From Pseudorhodoplanes sp. (GTDB taxonomy: Bacteria > Pseudomonadota > Alphaproteobacteria > Rhizobiales > Xanthobacteraceae): 64,000 bases of DNA. The notes below the pieces were generated by a model. It saw nothing but the letters and a program-made list of their open reading frames with translations, was not told the DNA's origin and did not search any database. The stretch is from positions 3,759,730 to 3,823,729 of the forward strand of contig JAVSMS010000001.1 in the NCBI GenBank assembly GCA_032027085.1, written 5' to 3'. Of this stretch, positions 33,779-44,079 are shown piece by piece (position 1 is the first letter of the stretch; every line of letters starts with the position of its first letter). The position numbers and the translations under genes are program-made.

Positions 33779-35338
33779 GTGGGAGCAAGACCGGGGTTGG
33801 GCGCGTTCGTGATTTACGTGGTCGCCTTCGTGGTCGGCGCGATCGTCATGAGTTTCGAAATGCTGGGCTCGCGCTATCTGAATCCCTATTTCGGCAGCGG
33901 CATTTACACCTGGGCGTCGCTGATCTCCACCGTGCTTGCCTCGCTCACGGTCGGCTATTTCATCGGCGGCTGGCTGGCGGACCGGCGCCCGTCCGCGCCG
34001 GTGCTGGGCGTCACCGTATTGATCGGCTCGCTCTATATCCTGTGTCTGCCGCTCTTCGCGCGGCCAATGCTGGAGGTCGTCATCGAGCGCATCGACGATA
34101 TCAAGGCCGGAAGTCTGGTATCTTCCCTGGTTATTCTGTTCCTTCCGGTGCTTTTTCTGGGCATGTACTCCCCTTTTGCCATCCGTCTTCTGCTCACGTC
34201 CGCCCGACACTCCGGCATGGTGTCAGGCACCGTCTATGGCATCTCGACCGCGGGCAGCATTGTCGACACGCTGGGCACCACTTTCTATCTGATCCCCTCG
34301 ATCGGTTCGCGCGCCATCACGCTGTCACTGGGCATTGCGGGCGTCGTCTCTGCCCTCCTGCTCATGGCGCTACCCGTCCTCACCCGCAAACGCGCGGCGG
34401 CGGCCGCGCTCGCAGTGTTCGCCTGTGCGGCGACGCTCGGCCAATCGCATGCCGAGGATCTGGTGGACGAGAAATTGCGACTGGACCTGCTCAAGCGGCC
34501 GGACGGCCAGCTCGCCCGCATCGAGACCGAATATAACGACATCTACATCAACAAACGCCGCAACGCCCTCACCATGTCATTCCAGCTCAAGGGCTGGCAC
34601 TATACCGAATCGGTCACCAATCTGCGCGATCCAGACGATCTGCCGGTCGCCTACACGCAGATGATGACGGCAAGCCTGATTTATCCGCGCGAGCTCAGGC
34701 GCATTCTGATGATCGGACTCGGCGGCGGCTCGATCTCGACCTATCTCGGCCGCGCGATGCTAGATGCCGAAATCGACACGGTGGAAATCGACCCCGGCGT
34801 GATCGACGTCGCCCGCAAATTCTTCGGCATCAAGGATTCGCCGCGCGTGCGCTATCTCGACGGCGATGGGCGCGTTTTCCTCACCCGCAACAAGAAGCAA
34901 TATGATCTGATCCTGATCGACGCCTTTCACGGCGGCTATGTGCCGTTTCACCTGCTGACCAGGGAATTCTACACACTGGTCAAACAGCGTCTGGCGCCGG
35001 GCGGCGCCGCGGCGTTCAATGTGCATGACGGCACGAAACTTTACGCCTCGACGCTTTTGACGCTGGGCGGCGTCTTCAAGACCATCGACCTCTATCCATC
35101 CGGCGAGGGTGAAATCAGTGTGGTGGCGACTGATGAAACGCTCAATGCCGAAACGCTGGCACGGAAGGCGTCCGCATTGCAGAATGATCACAGCTTCCGC
35201 TATGCCCTGCCGGCACTGCTCGCCAAGCGTCGAACCGACGCCAAGACCCAGAGTGTGAAGGGCGAGCTAATTACCGACGATTTCGCACCGGTCGATCTCT
35301 ACGGCGCCTCCGGCGCGCCGGAAAAGAAGCGGCGCTAA
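33779..35338 (+). CDS. Membrane-anchored spermidine synthase-like aminopropyltransferase-fold protein
   Basis: 519 residues from GTG 33779 (GGGAGA upstream). Residues 8-215 hold six to seven transmembrane helices of the fused-MFS type (FVIYVVAFVVGAIVMSFEMLG, FIGGWLADRRPSAPVLGVTV). Residues 235-500 are a Rossmann methyltransferase-like spermidine synthase domain: ILMIGLGGGSISTYLGR, DTVEIDPGVIDVARKFFGI, YLDGDGRVFL, and LILIDAFHGGYVPFHL. The Asp-containing DAF replaces the usual catalytic DSTDP, so classical putrescine aminopropyl transfer is doubtful. Such fused proteins are common and functionally open. The 3' end overlaps the convergent ankyrin gene by 68 bp. Confidence 0.85.
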   Translation: MGARPGLGAFVIYVVAFVVGAIVMSFEMLGSRYLNPYFGSGIYTWASLISTVLASLTVGYFIGGWLADRRPSAPVLGVTVLIGSLYILCLPLFARPMLEVVIERIDDIKAGSLVSSLVILFLPVLFLGMYSPFAIRLLLTSARHSGMVSGTVYGISTAGSIVDTLGTTFYLIPSIGSRAITLSLGIAGVVSALLLMALPVLTRKRAAAAALAVFACAATLGQSHAEDLVDEKLRLDLLKRPDGQLARIETEYNDIYINKRRNALTMSFQLKGWHYTESVTNLRDPDDLPVAYTQMMTASLIYPRELRRILMIGLGGGSISTYLGRAMLDAEIDTVEIDPGVIDVARKFFGIKDSPRVRYLDGDGRVFLTRNKKQYDLILIDAFHGGYVPFHLLTREFYTLVKQRLAPGGAAAFNVHDGTKLYASTLLTLGGVFKTIDLYPSGEGEISVVATDETLNAETLARKASALQNDHSFRYALPALLAKRRTDAKTQSVKGELITDDFAPVDLYGASGAPEKKRR

Positions 35339-35984
35339 CGCCTGCCCTGCTTTCGAGGATGCGCGCGATCTGAGAATAGCCGTGCCGTTTGGCATGGGTG
35401 AGTGACGTGACGCCGTCACGGTCGGCGATGTTGACGTTGGCGCCGGCCTCGACCAGCAAACGCACAATTTCAGTGTACGTCCTACCGCCGTCGCCCAGAA
35501 TCACGGCCTCCAGCAGAGCAGTCCAGCCCAGTGCGTTGACGTGGTCCTTGTCGATCGCGGTGGCGAGCAGGATTTTCACCGTCTCGGCATGACCGTGATG
35601 AGCGGCCGGGATCAGCGCCGTGCCGCCATAGCGGTTGGTGCTTTTCAGATCAGCGCCCGCTTCAAGCGTCATCTTATTGTCCTTGGCGTTCACGTCCGCG
35701 CCAGCTGCAATCAGCACCCGCGCCGCCTCGACATGGTTGCCGTGGGTGGCGAGCAGCAAGGCGGTGCGGCCGGATCCATCCCTCGCCTGCACCGATGCTC
35801 CCCCGTCCAACAGCCCCTTGACGCTGGCCGTGTCGCCGCGCGCAGCCGCCGCAAGCAAAGCCTGATCCTCTGCAGGTCCTGAATGCGCGGTCGTCATCTG
35901 CGATCCCAAAGCAAGGGCTGCACAGACAAAAAGAGCGGCGCACGGCGCCGCTCTTGAAATCCTTGCCGATAGAAGCGCGGTCAC
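35271..35984 (-). CDS. Exported ankyrin-repeat protein coupled to rplQ
   Basis: 237 residues from GTG 35984, which overlaps the rplQ stop as GTGA. Signal peptide ([18 protein letters not shown]). Five ankyrin repeats follow, e.g. [33 protein letters not shown] and [25 protein letters not shown]. Between NAKDNK and [10 protein letters not shown] the helical part of one repeat (about 24 residues) is missing, so an in-frame deletion is likely. The C-terminal [17 protein letters not shown] is antisense to the spermidine-synthase-like gene and is probably a run-on tail after an original stop was lost. Binds protein partners, target unknown. Confidence 0.75.
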   Translation of the reverse strand: MTALLSARISRAAPCAALFVCAALALGSQMTTAHSGPAEDQALLAAAARGDTASVKGLLDGGASVQARDGSGRTALLLATHGNHVEAARVLIAAGADVNAKDNKMTLEAGADLKSTNRYGGTALIPAAHHGHAETVKILLATAIDKDHVNALGWTALLEAVILGDGGRTYTEIVRLLVEAGANVNIADRDGVTSLTHAKRHGYSQIARILESRAGVSAASFPARRRRRRDRPVRNRR

Positions 35985-36409
35985 GCCGCCGCGGTCGCTT
36001 CTTCGCTCTCCTTCGCCTGCACCGGACCGGAATCCTGACCCTTGGCGTCGACGTCGCGATCCACGAATTCAATCACCGCGACCGGAGCGGAATCGCCATA
36101 GCGGAAACCTGCCTTCAGGATGCGTGTGTAGCCGCCCTTGCGTTCCTTGTAGCGCGGGCCGAGCACCTCGAAGAGCTTCTTGACCATGTCAATGTCGCGC
36201 ATCTGCGCCACCGCCTGGCGGCGGGCGTGCAGATCCCCGCGCTTGCCGAGCGTGACCAGCTTCTCCACGACCGGGCGCAATTCCTTCGCCTTCGGCAACG
36301 TGGTGACGATCTGCTCGTGCTTGATCAGAGCGGCGGCCATGTTGGCAAACATCGCCTTGCGGTGTTCGGCCGTGCGGCCGAGCTTCCTGTGAACCTTGCC
36401 GTGACGCAT
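35981..36409 (-). CDS. rplQ: 50S ribosomal protein L17
   Basis: 142 residues. [51 protein letters not shown] is the invariant L17 N-terminus. The last 25 residues ([19 protein letters not shown]) are an acidic tail beyond the 120-residue core and are variable among alphaproteobacteria. It ends the long ribosomal gene run, 124 bp after rpoA. The downstream ankyrin gene starts on its stop codon. Confidence 0.96.
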   Translation of the reverse strand: MRHGKVHRKLGRTAEHRKAMFANMAAALIKHEQIVTTLPKAKELRPVVEKLVTLGKRGDLHARRQAVAQMRDIDMVKKLFEVLGPRYKERKGGYTRILKAGFRYGDSAPVAVIEFVDRDVDAKGQDSGPVQAKESEEATAAA

Positions 36410-36533
36410 CGAATTAATCCTTCTCTTCTCTGTGTCGCGACGGTTCGTCGGACGCTGTGCTCAGGTGGGCTTCCTGCGTTCGCCCCTGAAAGACGTCATG
36501 GCAGGACGAAGCCAGCCACAACGATCAACTCGC

Positions 36534-37553
36534 TCAGTAATGGTCTTCGAAACGCTTGGCGAGATCGTCGATATTCTCCGGCGGCCAGCCCGGCACTTCC
36601 ATGCCGAGATGCAGGCCCATCTGCGCCAGCACTTCCTTGATCTCGTTGAGCGACTTGCGGCCGAAATTCGGCGTGCGCAGCATCTCGGCTTCGGTCTTCT
36701 GAACGAGATCGCCGATATAGACGATATTGTCGTTCTTCAGGCAATTGGCCGAACGCACCGAGAGCTCGAGCTCGTCCACCTTCTTGAGGAAGGCCGGGTT
36801 GAAGGCGAGATCCGGGATGGCTTCCGAGACGACTTCCTTGCGCGGCTCCTCGAAGTTGACGAACACGTTGAGCTGGTCCTGCAGGATGCGCGCGGCATAG
36901 GCCAGCGCGTCCTCCGGCGACACGGCGCCGTTGGTTTCGATCTGCAAGGTCAGCTTGTCATAGTCGAGGATCTGGCCCTCGCGGGTGTTCTCGACCTTGT
37001 AGGACACCTTCTTCACCGGCGAATAGAGCGAGTCGACCGGAATGAGGCCGATCGGCGCGTCCTCCGGGCGGTTGCGCTCGGCGGCAACATAGCCCTTGCC
37101 GGTATTGACCGTGAACTCCATGCGGATCTCGGCACCCTCGTCGAGCGTGCACAGAACCAGATCAGGATTCAGCACCTGCACATCGCCGACGGTGGAGATG
37201 TCACCGGCGGTCACGACACCCGGGCCGCTCTTCTTCACCACCATGCGCTTGGGACCATCGCCCTGCATCTTGATGGCGATGTCCTTGATGTTGAGCACGA
37301 TGTCGGTCACGTCCTCGCGCACGCCGGCGATCGACGAGAACTCGTGCAGCACGCCGTCGATGTGAACCGACTGCACCGCTGCGCCCTGCAAGGAGGACAA
37401 CAGGATACGGCGCAGCGCATTGCCGAGCGTGAGACCGAAGCCGCGTTCAAGCGGCTCGGCCACAAGCGTCGCCTCGCGACGCGGGTCATGGCCCGGCGTC
37501 ACCTGCAACTTGTTGGGCCTGATCAGTTCCTGCCAATTTTTCTGGATCGTCAC
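36534..37553 (-). CDS. rpoA: DNA-directed RNA polymerase alpha subunit
   Basis: 339 residues from GTG 37553 ([18 protein letters not shown]), the family's usual start and length. An in-frame ATG at 37670 that overlaps the rpsK stop as ATGA would add 39 residues ([20 protein letters not shown] and onward) with no counterpart that I know. The N-terminal domain ([25 protein letters not shown]) assembles beta and beta', and the C-terminal domain ([42 protein letters not shown]) contacts UP elements and activators. Lies between rpsK and rplQ as in all proteobacteria. Confidence 0.95.
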   Translation of the reverse strand: MTIQKNWQELIRPNKLQVTPGHDPRREATLVAEPLERGFGLTLGNALRRILLSSLQGAAVQSVHIDGVLHEFSSIAGVREDVTDIVLNIKDIAIKMQGDGPKRMVVKKSGPGVVTAGDISTVGDVQVLNPDLVLCTLDEGAEIRMEFTVNTGKGYVAAERNRPEDAPIGLIPVDSLYSPVKKVSYKVENTREGQILDYDKLTLQIETNGAVSPEDALAYAARILQDQLNVFVNFEEPRKEVVSEAIPDLAFNPAFLKKVDELELSVRSANCLKNDNIVYIGDLVQKTEAEMLRTPNFGRKSLNEIKEVLAQMGLHLGMEVPGWPPENIDDLAKRFEDHY

Positions 37554-37666
37554 GTTCTCACCCGTTGCCTTGAGTGCCGCTGCGTCTGTCCGCGCGTCCC
37601 ACTCCGCCCTGTGGTCAAGTTCAGCGGCGACGGACGGTGCATCCGTCCGCCGGATCAAAGTCTCGG

Positions 37667-38056
37667 TCATACGCGGCGTCGCTTTCGTGGGCGGCAGCCG
37701 TTATGCGGGATCGGCGTCACATCGCGGATCGACGTCACGGTGAAGCCGGCCGCCTGCAACGCGCGCAACGCGGATTCGCGGCCAGAGCCGGGACCCGCAA
37801 CCTCAACCTCAAGCGTGCGCATGCCGTGTTCCTGCGCCTTCTTCGCGGCATCTTCGGCCGCAACCTGAGCCGCATACGGCGTCGACTTGCGCGAGCCTTT
37901 GAACCCCATGGTGCCGGCCGACGACCAGGCAATGGCGTTGCCTTGCGCGTCGGTTATGGTGATCATGGTGTTGTTGAACGACGCATTCACATGTGCGACG
38001 CCCGAGGCGATGTTCTTGCGCTCGCGGCGGCGGACGCGCGTGGCTTCTTTACCCAT
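37667..38056 (-). CDS. rpsK: 30S ribosomal protein S11
   Basis: 129 residues. [49 protein letters not shown] and the C-terminal [19 protein letters not shown] are the S11 signature that sits by the 690 loop of 16S rRNA in the platform. Sixty bases downstream of rpsM and ahead of rpoA. Confidence 0.97.
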   Translation of the reverse strand: MGKEATRVRRRERKNIASGVAHVNASFNNTMITITDAQGNAIAWSSAGTMGFKGSRKSTPYAAQVAAEDAAKKAQEHGMRTLEVEVAGPGSGRESALRALQAAGFTVTSIRDVTPIPHNGCRPRKRRRV

Positions 38057-38116
38057 TCTCGTTCCCTTCGTGGCGCGTTCAGGCCCGCGCCGGACCGTTC
38101 GTTACAAAAGCTCGAA

Positions 38117-38485
38117 TTACTTCTTCTTGCCGGCGATTGCTTTGGCCGGGCCTTTGCGCGTGCGCGCATTGGTGTGCGTGCGCTGGCCGCGCACCGGCAG
38201 GCCTTTGCGATGACGCAATCCGCGATAGCAGCCGAGATCCATCAGGCGCTTGATGTTGACGGAGACTTCGCGCCGCAGATCGCCTTCGACCGTGTAATCG
38301 CGGTCGATCATTTCACGGATCTGCAGAACCTCGGCGTCGGTCAGTTGCGATACCCGACGCTCGTAAGGCAGGTTGAGCGTCGTCATGATGCTATCGGCCG
38401 CTTTTTGGCCGATGCCGTGAATATACTGGAGCGCGATGACTACGCGCTTATTGGTCGGTAGATTGACGCCTGCGATACGGGCCAC
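38117..38485 (-). CDS. rpsM: 30S ribosomal protein S13
   Basis: 122 residues. [26 protein letters not shown] is the normal start, and [27 protein letters not shown] the rRNA-binding C-terminus. S13 touches the P-site tRNA and bridges to the 50S subunit. First gene of the alpha operon part; 161 bp separate it from adk, with a strong hairpin in the gap. Confidence 0.97.
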   Translation of the reverse strand: MARIAGVNLPTNKRVVIALQYIHGIGQKAADSIMTTLNLPYERRVSQLTDAEVLQIREMIDRDYTVEGDLRREVSVNIKRLMDLGCYRGLRHRKGLPVRGQRTHTNARTRKGPAKAIAGKKK

Positions 38486-38501
38486 GATCTCACTCCTCTT
38501 G

Positions 38502-38520
38502 CCGGCAGGCTTGCTGCCGG
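38502..38520. other. Stem-loop upstream of rpsM
   Basis: CCGGCAG-GCTTG-CTGCCGG forms a 7-bp perfect stem 17 nt upstream of the rpsM start. In other bacteria a ribosomal protein binds a leader structure here to control the alpha operon; whether this hairpin does so is unproven. Confidence 0.5.
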
Positions 38521-38646
38521 GCGATCAAATTATCTCTCACCGTTCCGGAGGGGACCGCAAAGGGTTAAGACGACACCCTCCCCTGCCTCTCCGGGGCCCG
38601 GCATCGTCGGTCGTTCTCCTACTGAATGCCGGTGTTATTAGGGGAT

Positions 38647-39585
38647 TCACCGCCGTTTCGTCAACCTCCGGGCGCGCGCCGAACCCCGCTTTTGAGTCCG
38701 TTTTGCGACCTTTTTCCGGGATTTAGGGGCCGTCTTGCGCTTGGCACCGGCCTTGGCAGCCTTTGCCCGGGATTTGGAACCAGACAGGCCGGCCCCTCTA
38801 CTTTTCGCGGCTTTGGACGCCTTCCCGCGGGAGCCCCGCGCCTTGCTTTTTGCCGCTTTTGCCTTGCCGCCTTTGATGGACGTCGCGGCGGCTCGCTTCC
38901 GCCCGGACACCCGGCGGCCGGACGGACGGCCTCTCACCGGGCGCTTGCGCCCGAGCGCGCGGCCTTGGGAGCGGCCGGTGACCGCCTTCTTGCGCGGCGC
39001 CGGACCACGGCCAAGAAGGGCGTCGATGGCTTGGGTGACCTCGTCGATCGAGGCCATGCCGTCGGTCACCTTCAGCATACCCTTACTCCGGTAATGGGCT
39101 GAAAGCGGAGCGGTCTGGGCGTGATAGGCGTCGAGGCGCTTCTTCAACGCTTCCGGATTGTCGTCGGGCCTGACGCTCTCGCCGCGGGCCTGCATCTGCG
39201 CCACGCGGGTTTCGATCCGCTTCAGCAGCGCGCTGTCATCGACTTTCAGTTCGATCACCGCGTCGAGCTTCAAGCCCTTGCGCTCCAGCAGGCGCTCGAG
39301 CGCTTCCGCCTGCGCGACCGTGCGCGGAAACCCGTCGAGAATGAACCCCTTACGGGCATCAGGCTGCTCGATGCGATCCTCGATGATGGCGACCACCACC
39401 TCATCGGGAACCAGTTCGCCGCGCGCCATGATGTCCTTGGCTCGCAGACCGACCGGCGTGCCGGCGGCGACTGCAGCGCGCAGCATGTCGCCGGTGGAAA
39501 GTTGCACAATGCCGTGCTTGGCGACGAGGCGCTGAGCCTGTGTGCCTTTGCCGGCTCCGGGCGGTCCAAGCAGAATCAGCCTCAT
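38647..39585 (-). CDS. adk: Adenylate kinase with histone-H1-like basic C-terminal tail
   Basis: 312 residues, against 180-220 for the family. Residues 1-194 are a complete short-type adenylate kinase: P-loop GPPGAGKGT at 7-15, [26 protein letters not shown], and a short lid ([16 protein letters not shown]) without the zinc-type insertion. Residues 195-312 have no fold and consist mainly of Lys, Arg, Ala, Gly and Ser ([20 protein letters not shown]), like bacterial histone H1/AlgP-type tails. There is no stop or frame break between them. The enzyme interconverts ATP plus AMP with two ADP. ATG overlaps the secY stop (ATGA). Confidence 0.93.
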   Translation of the reverse strand: MRLILLGPPGAGKGTQAQRLVAKHGIVQLSTGDMLRAAVAAGTPVGLRAKDIMARGELVPDEVVVAIIEDRIEQPDARKGFILDGFPRTVAQAEALERLLERKGLKLDAVIELKVDDSALLKRIETRVAQMQARGESVRPDDNPEALKKRLDAYHAQTAPLSAHYRSKGMLKVTDGMASIDEVTQAIDALLGRGPAPRKKAVTGRSQGRALGRKRPVRGRPSGRRVSGRKRAAATSIKGGKAKAAKSKARGSRGKASKAAKSRGAGLSGSKSRAKAAKAGAKRKTAPKSRKKVAKRTQKRGSARARRLTKRR

Positions 39586-40913
39586 CGTCGGCGGCCCCGC
39601 AGTTTGGATTTCTTGATCAGGCCTTCATACTGGTGCGCCAGTAGATAGCCCTGCACCTGCGCCACCGTATCCATTGTCACGCTGACCACGATCAGCAGCG
39701 AGGTGCCGCCGAAATAGAACGGCACCGCGGCATAGGAGATCAGAATCTCCGGGATCAGGCAGACGATGGCGAGATAGGCCGCACCGACGACCGTAATACG
39801 CGAAAGCACGTAATCGATGTACTCCGCCGTGCGCTCGCCGGGACGGATGCCCGGGATGAAGCCGCCATGCTTCTTGAGATTGTCCGCGGTCTCGGTCGGG
39901 TTGAACACGATCGCGGTGTAGAAGAAGGTGAAAAACACAATCAGCGAGATATACATGATCAGGAACAGCGGCCGGCCGTGGCTGAGCTGCGTCGTGATGG
40001 TGGTGAGCCAGCCCGGTCCCTGCCCCGCGTTGAAGTTGGCGACCGTCGCCGGCAACAGCAGCAGCGACGATGCGAAGATCGGCGGGATGACGCCTGAGGT
40101 GTTGAGCTTGAGCGGCAGATGCGAGGACTGGCCCTCGAACATGCGGTTGCCGACCTGGCGCTTCGGATACTGGATCAGCAGGCGGCGCTGCGCGCGCTCC
40201 ATGAACACGATGAAGGCGATGACGACGATCGCCATCACGCCGACCAGCAGGATCAGGCCGGTCGACAGCGCGCCTTGACGGCCGAGTTCGAAGGTGCCGA
40301 CGAGGGCCGAGGGCAGTTCCGCGACGATGCCGGCGAGAATGATCAGCGAAATGCCGTTGCCGATGCCGCGCTGGGTGACCTGCTCGCCGAGCCACATGAG
40401 GAACATGGTGCCGCCCGTGAGCGAGACCGTGGTCGAGATGCGGAAGAACCAACCAGGCTCGGAAATGACATTGCCCGCGCCTTCAAGACCGATGGAAATG
40501 CCATAGGCCTGGAACGCAGCCAGAAGCACCGTCAGGTAGCGGGTATATTGATTGATGGTCTTGCGGCCCGCCTCGCCCTCTTTCTTCAGGGCTTCCAGCG
40601 TCGGCGACACCGTCGTCATCAACTGGATGATGATCGAGGCCGAGATGTAGGGCATGATGTTCAGCGCAAAGATCGCCATGCGCTGGATGCCGCCGCCGGC
40701 GAACATGTTGAACATGCCGAGAATGCCGCCCGCCTGGGTGCGGAAAATCTGTTCCCAGGCCGAGGGATCAATGCCGGGCAGCGGGATATAGGTGCCGAGA
40801 CGATAGACAAGAAGCGCGCCGAGCGTAAACCAGATGCGCTTCTTCAGCTCTTCGGCCTTGGCGAGCGCCGAGAAGTTGATGTTGGCCGCCAATTGTTCCG
40901 CTGCAGAGACCAT
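39582..40913 (-). CDS. secY: Preprotein translocase channel subunit SecY
   Basis: 443 residues with ten transmembrane helices. Signature stretches: [34 protein letters not shown], and the cytoplasmic loop [38 protein letters not shown]. It forms the inner-membrane protein-conducting channel with SecE and SecG. Lies 55 bp after rplO; stop coupled to adk. Confidence 0.97.
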   Translation of the reverse strand: MVSAAEQLAANINFSALAKAEELKKRIWFTLGALLVYRLGTYIPLPGIDPSAWEQIFRTQAGGILGMFNMFAGGGIQRMAIFALNIMPYISASIIIQLMTTVSPTLEALKKEGEAGRKTINQYTRYLTVLLAAFQAYGISIGLEGAGNVISEPGWFFRISTTVSLTGGTMFLMWLGEQVTQRGIGNGISLIILAGIVAELPSALVGTFELGRQGALSTGLILLVGVMAIVVIAFIVFMERAQRRLLIQYPKRQVGNRMFEGQSSHLPLKLNTSGVIPPIFASSLLLLPATVANFNAGQGPGWLTTITTQLSHGRPLFLIMYISLIVFFTFFYTAIVFNPTETADNLKKHGGFIPGIRPGERTAEYIDYVLSRITVVGAAYLAIVCLIPEILISYAAVPFYFGGTSLLIVVSVTMDTVAQVQGYLLAHQYEGLIKKSKLRGRRR

Positions 40914-40968
40914 GCGTCGCTCCGGTTGCCGTCATGCGCCCCCTGCGCCCGTCGGGCGCATATGGGGA

Positions 40969-41535
40969 TCACTCGGCCTTCTTGCCCTCTGCCTTCTCAG
41001 CCTTTTTACCGCCCAGCGCAGCGCGCTTGTTCTTGCCCCGCGGCTCCGCCTCTTCTTCCTTGGCGGGAGCGAGGATCGTCACCGAGCCGCCGGCCTTCTC
41101 GACCGCGGCAATGGCGGATTTCGACGCCCGCCACACCTTGAACTCGACCTTGGTCTTGATTTCTCCGCCAGCGAGCAACTTCACGCCGCCCTTGGCGCGG
41201 CTGAGCACGCCGGCCTTGACCAACGCCTCGATATCGACCGGGTTCTTGGCATCGAGTGTGCCGGCGTCGATCGCGGCCTGCACGCGGTTGAGATTGATCT
41301 CGTTGATGCGGGTGGCAAAGGCGGTGTTGCGGAAACCGCGCTTTGGCAGGCGGCGGTGCAGCGGCATCTGGCCGCCTTCAAAGCCCTTGATACTCACGCC
41401 CGAGCGCGCGGTCTGGCCCTTGCCGCCGCGTCCGCCGGTCTTGCCCTTGCCGGAACCGATGCCGCGGCCGACGCGGGTGCGCGCCTTCTTGGCGCCAGGA
41501 CGGCCGGCGAGTTGATTGAGCTTCATGACGATCAC
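40969..41535 (-). CDS. rplO: 50S ribosomal protein L15 with Lys/Glu-rich C-terminal tail
   Basis: 188 residues; the core ends near residue 155. [38 protein letters not shown] is the L15 basic N-terminus that runs deep in 23S rRNA. The last 35 residues ([33 protein letters not shown]) are an extra charged tail. ATG overlaps the rpmD stop as ATGA. Confidence 0.96.
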   Translation of the reverse strand: MIVMKLNQLAGRPGAKKARTRVGRGIGSGKGKTGGRGGKGQTARSGVSIKGFEGGQMPLHRRLPKRGFRNTAFATRINEINLNRVQAAIDAGTLDAKNPVDIEALVKAGVLSRAKGGVKLLAGGEIKTKVEFKVWRASKSAIAAVEKAGGSVTILAPAKEEEAEPRGKNKRAALGGKKAEKAEGKKAE

Positions 41536-41729
41536 TTTCCTTCTGCGCCGACGACGCGCACGAGGTGCCGCACCTTCGCGATCATGCCGTGGGTCGCCGG
41601 CGTGTCGGGAAGTTCGGCGACGCGGCCGATACGGTTGAGACCGAGGCCGATGAGGGTCTTCCTCTGAGACGCCTCGCGGCGGATCGGGCTGCCGGTCTGC
41701 TCGAGCTTGATGGTTTTCTTCGCTGCCAT
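41532..41729 (-). CDS. rpmD: 50S ribosomal protein L30
   Basis: 65 residues. [51 protein letters not shown] is complete L30. Eighty bases follow the rpsE stop; the gene's own stop is coupled to rplO. Confidence 0.96.
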   Translation of the reverse strand: MAAKKTIKLEQTGSPIRREASQRKTLIGLGLNRIGRVAELPDTPATHGMIAKVRHLVRVVGAEGK

Positions 41730-41809
41730 TGTGGGCCTGCTTGTCTCTTTACACTCTATCGCGCGATCGGACGGAAAATCGGTGCCACTTATCCTGATCG
41801 CGCTCCTTG

Positions 41810-42391
41810 TTATTCAGCCGTTGCGTCGGCCTCTCCGCCTTCGCGGCGGCGGGCCTGCAGGGCAGAAACCTTGATGTTGCGGCGAGCGGCGACGGAGCGC
41901 GGCGAATCCTGATGCTTCAGGGCATCGAAGGTAGCGCGCACCATGTTGTAAGGATTCGACGAGCCGAGCGACTTCGCCACCACGTCTTGCATGCCGAGCG
42001 AATCGAACACCGCGCGCATCGGACCGCCGGCGATGATGCCGGTTCCGGGAGGTGCCGCGCGCAGATGCACCTTGCCGGCGCCGTGACGACCGAAGACGTC
42101 GTGATGCAGCGTACGGCCTTCGCGCAGCGGCACGCGGATCAACGCGCGCTTGGCGGCGTCTGTCGCCTTGCGGATCGCTTCCGGCACCTCGCGCGCCTTG
42201 CCATGGCCGAAGCCAACGCGGCCCTTCTGGTCGCCGACAACGACGAGCGCGGCAAAGCCGAATCGTCGGCCGCCCTTCACCACCTTGGCGACGCGGTTGA
42301 TGTGAACGAGCTTGTCGACAAACTCGCTGTCGCGCTCTTCGCGCTCTCCGCCGCGCTCACGGTCGCGTTTCTGCCTGGGTTCACGTGCCAT
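41810..42391 (-). CDS. rpsE: 30S ribosomal protein S5
   Basis: 193 residues from ATG 42391 (AAGGAAAAACG upstream); a further ATG ten codons earlier has no such site. [42 protein letters not shown] is the dsRNA-binding S5 domain, and [31 protein letters not shown] the second. The extra Arg/Glu-rich head ([21 protein letters not shown]) is usual in this order. S5 shapes decoding accuracy. Confidence 0.97.
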   Translation of the reverse strand: MAREPRQKRDRERGGEREERDSEFVDKLVHINRVAKVVKGGRRFGFAALVVVGDQKGRVGFGHGKAREVPEAIRKATDAAKRALIRVPLREGRTLHHDVFGRHGAGKVHLRAAPPGTGIIAGGPMRAVFDSLGMQDVVAKSLGSSNPYNMVRATFDALKHQDSPRSVAARRNIKVSALQARRREGGEADATAE

Positions 42392-42430
42392 ATCGTTTTT
42401 CCTTCGGGCGGCTGCGCCCATATCGCCCGG

Positions 42431-42784
42431 TTAGAAGTTGAGCCCACCTTCGCGCGCGGCATCCGCCAGCGCCTTGATGCGGCCATGGAAGAGATACTGT
42501 CCGCGGTCGAACACCACGTCCTTGATGCCCTTCTGCACGGCGCGCTCGGCGACCAGCTTGCCGATCACCTTGGCGGCCGCGATATTCGCGCCCGACTTGC
42601 CGCGCAGATCCTTTTCCAGGGTCGAGGCCGAGGCAATCGTTACGCCCTTCTCGTCGTCGATCACCTGCGCATAGATGTGCATGGACGAGCGATGCACGGA
42701 CAGACGCTTGCGGCCCTTGGCGGCGGCTTTCACCGCGCGGCGGGTGCGCGCCTTGCGGCGCTCTGAGGTTGTCTTGTGTGCCAT
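42431..42784 (-). CDS. rplR: 50S ribosomal protein L18
   Basis: 117 residues: [47 protein letters not shown] then the [25 protein letters not shown] end. It binds 5S rRNA. Only five bases separate it from the rplF stop upstream. Confidence 0.97.
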   Translation of the reverse strand: MAHKTTSERRKARTRRAVKAAAKGRKRLSVHRSSMHIYAQVIDDEKGVTIASASTLEKDLRGKSGANIAAAKVIGKLVAERAVQKGIKDVVFDRGQYLFHGRIKALADAAREGGLNF

Positions 42785-42789
42785 CAGCG

Positions 42790-43323
42790 TTACTTCTTCT
42801 TGCCTTCCTTACGGAAGATGAATTCATCGGCGTATTTCACGCCCTTGCCCTTATAGGGCTCCGGCGAGCGATACCTGCGGATCTCGGACGCGACCTGGCC
42901 GACCTTGCGCAGGTCGATGCCGCTAATCACGATCTCAGTCGGCTTCGGCGTCGCCACCGTGATGCCTTCCGGGATCGGATAGACCACGTCATGGCTATAG
43001 CCGAGCGTGAGCTGCAGGTTCTTGCCCTGCACCGCCGCGCGATAGCCGACGCCGTTGATCTCCAGCTTCTTCTCGAAGCCCTTGGTCACGCCGGTGACCA
43101 TGTTGTCGATCAGAGCGCGCGAGGTGCCCCACATGGCGCGGGCGCGCTTGGTCTGATTGCGCGGATCGACCTTGATTTCGCTCTTGTCCATAACGACCGC
43201 CACGCTCTCGTCCACGACGAAAGACAGCGTCCCCTTCGGGCCCTTCACGCTGACCGTCTGGCCCTGAATATTGGTGGTGACACCCGAAGGCACCGGAATT
43301 GGTTTTTTGCCGACGCGAGACAT
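42790..43323 (-). CDS. rplF: 50S ribosomal protein L6
   Basis: 177 residues from ATG 43323 ([14 protein letters not shown]), the standard start and length. [29 protein letters not shown] and [25 protein letters not shown] are the L6 repeats and tail, near the sarcin-ricin loop and the GTPase centre. It begins two bases after the rpsH stop. Confidence 0.97.
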   Translation of the reverse strand: MSRVGKKPIPVPSGVTTNIQGQTVSVKGPKGTLSFVVDESVAVVMDKSEIKVDPRNQTKRARAMWGTSRALIDNMVTGVTKGFEKKLEINGVGYRAAVQGKNLQLTLGYSHDVVYPIPEGITVATPKPTEIVISGIDLRKVGQVASEIRRYRSPEPYKGKGVKYADEFIFRKEGKKK

Positions 43324-43325
43324 GA

Positions 43326-43724
43326 TCAGAACACCGTGCAAAGGATTTCGCCGCCGACATTTGCGTCGCGCGCGGCGTGATCCGCCATCACGCCCTTGGG
43401 CGTGGACAGGATGGAAATGCCGAGACCGTTATTCACGCGCGGCAGATTCTTCACCGACACGTAAACCCGACGGCCGGGCTTCGACACGCGGGCGATCTCG
43501 CGGATCACCGGCGCACCGTCGAAATATTTCAGCTCGATCTCGACCTCGTTGCGTCCGTCCTTGTGCTCGACGGTCGAATAGCCGCGGATATAGCCTTCCG
43601 ACTTCAGCACATCGAGCAGGTTCACGCGCAGCTTCGAGCTGGGCGAGGATACCTTGGACTTGTTGCGCATCGACGCGTTGCGGATGCGCGTGATCAAATC
43701 GCCGACCGGATCATTCACAGCCAT
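43326..43724 (-). CDS. rpsH: 30S ribosomal protein S8
   Basis: 132 residues: [43 protein letters not shown] and the C-terminal [31 protein letters not shown]. It binds 16S helix 21 early in assembly and in E. coli also the spc mRNA. Follows rpsN by ten bases. Confidence 0.97.
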   Translation of the reverse strand: MAVNDPVGDLITRIRNASMRNKSKVSSPSSKLRVNLLDVLKSEGYIRGYSTVEHKDGRNEVEIELKYFDGAPVIREIARVSKPGRRVYVSVKNLPRVNNGLGISILSTPKGVMADHAARDANVGGEILCTVF

Positions 43725-43734
43725 CTGATCCTCC

Positions 43735-44040
43735 TTACCAGCTCGACTTCACGAGGCCCGGAATCAGGCCCTTGTTGCCGAGCTCGCGCAGCGCGATACG
43801 CGACAGCTTGTGCTTGCGGTAGTAAGCACGCGACCGGCCGCTCACCTCGCAGCGATTCTTGATCCGGCTCGGCGCCGAATTGCGCGGCAGCTCGGCCAGC
43901 TTGAGAGAGGCGGCGAAGCGCTCCTCCACCGGCTTGGTCTTGTCCATGACGATCGCCTTCAAGCGCGCGCGGCGGCCGGAAAACTGCTTGGCCATCTTGC
44001 GCCGGCGCTTGTTCTTCTCGATCGAACTAATCTTTGCCAT
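43735..44040 (-). CDS. rpsN: 30S ribosomal protein S14
   Basis: 101 residues, the long zinc-free type (no CxxC pair). [19 protein letters not shown] and [39 protein letters not shown] are diagnostic. Zinc-free S14 is normal in proteobacteria. Confidence 0.97.
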   Translation of the reverse strand: MAKISSIEKNKRRRKMAKQFSGRRARLKAIVMDKTKPVEERFAASLKLAELPRNSAPSRIKNRCEVSGRSRAYYRKHKLSRIALRELGNKGLIPGLVKSSW

Positions 44041-44079
44041 TCTGGTCTCCTGGCTATCCGCGTCTGAAAGCTTTCGCTC

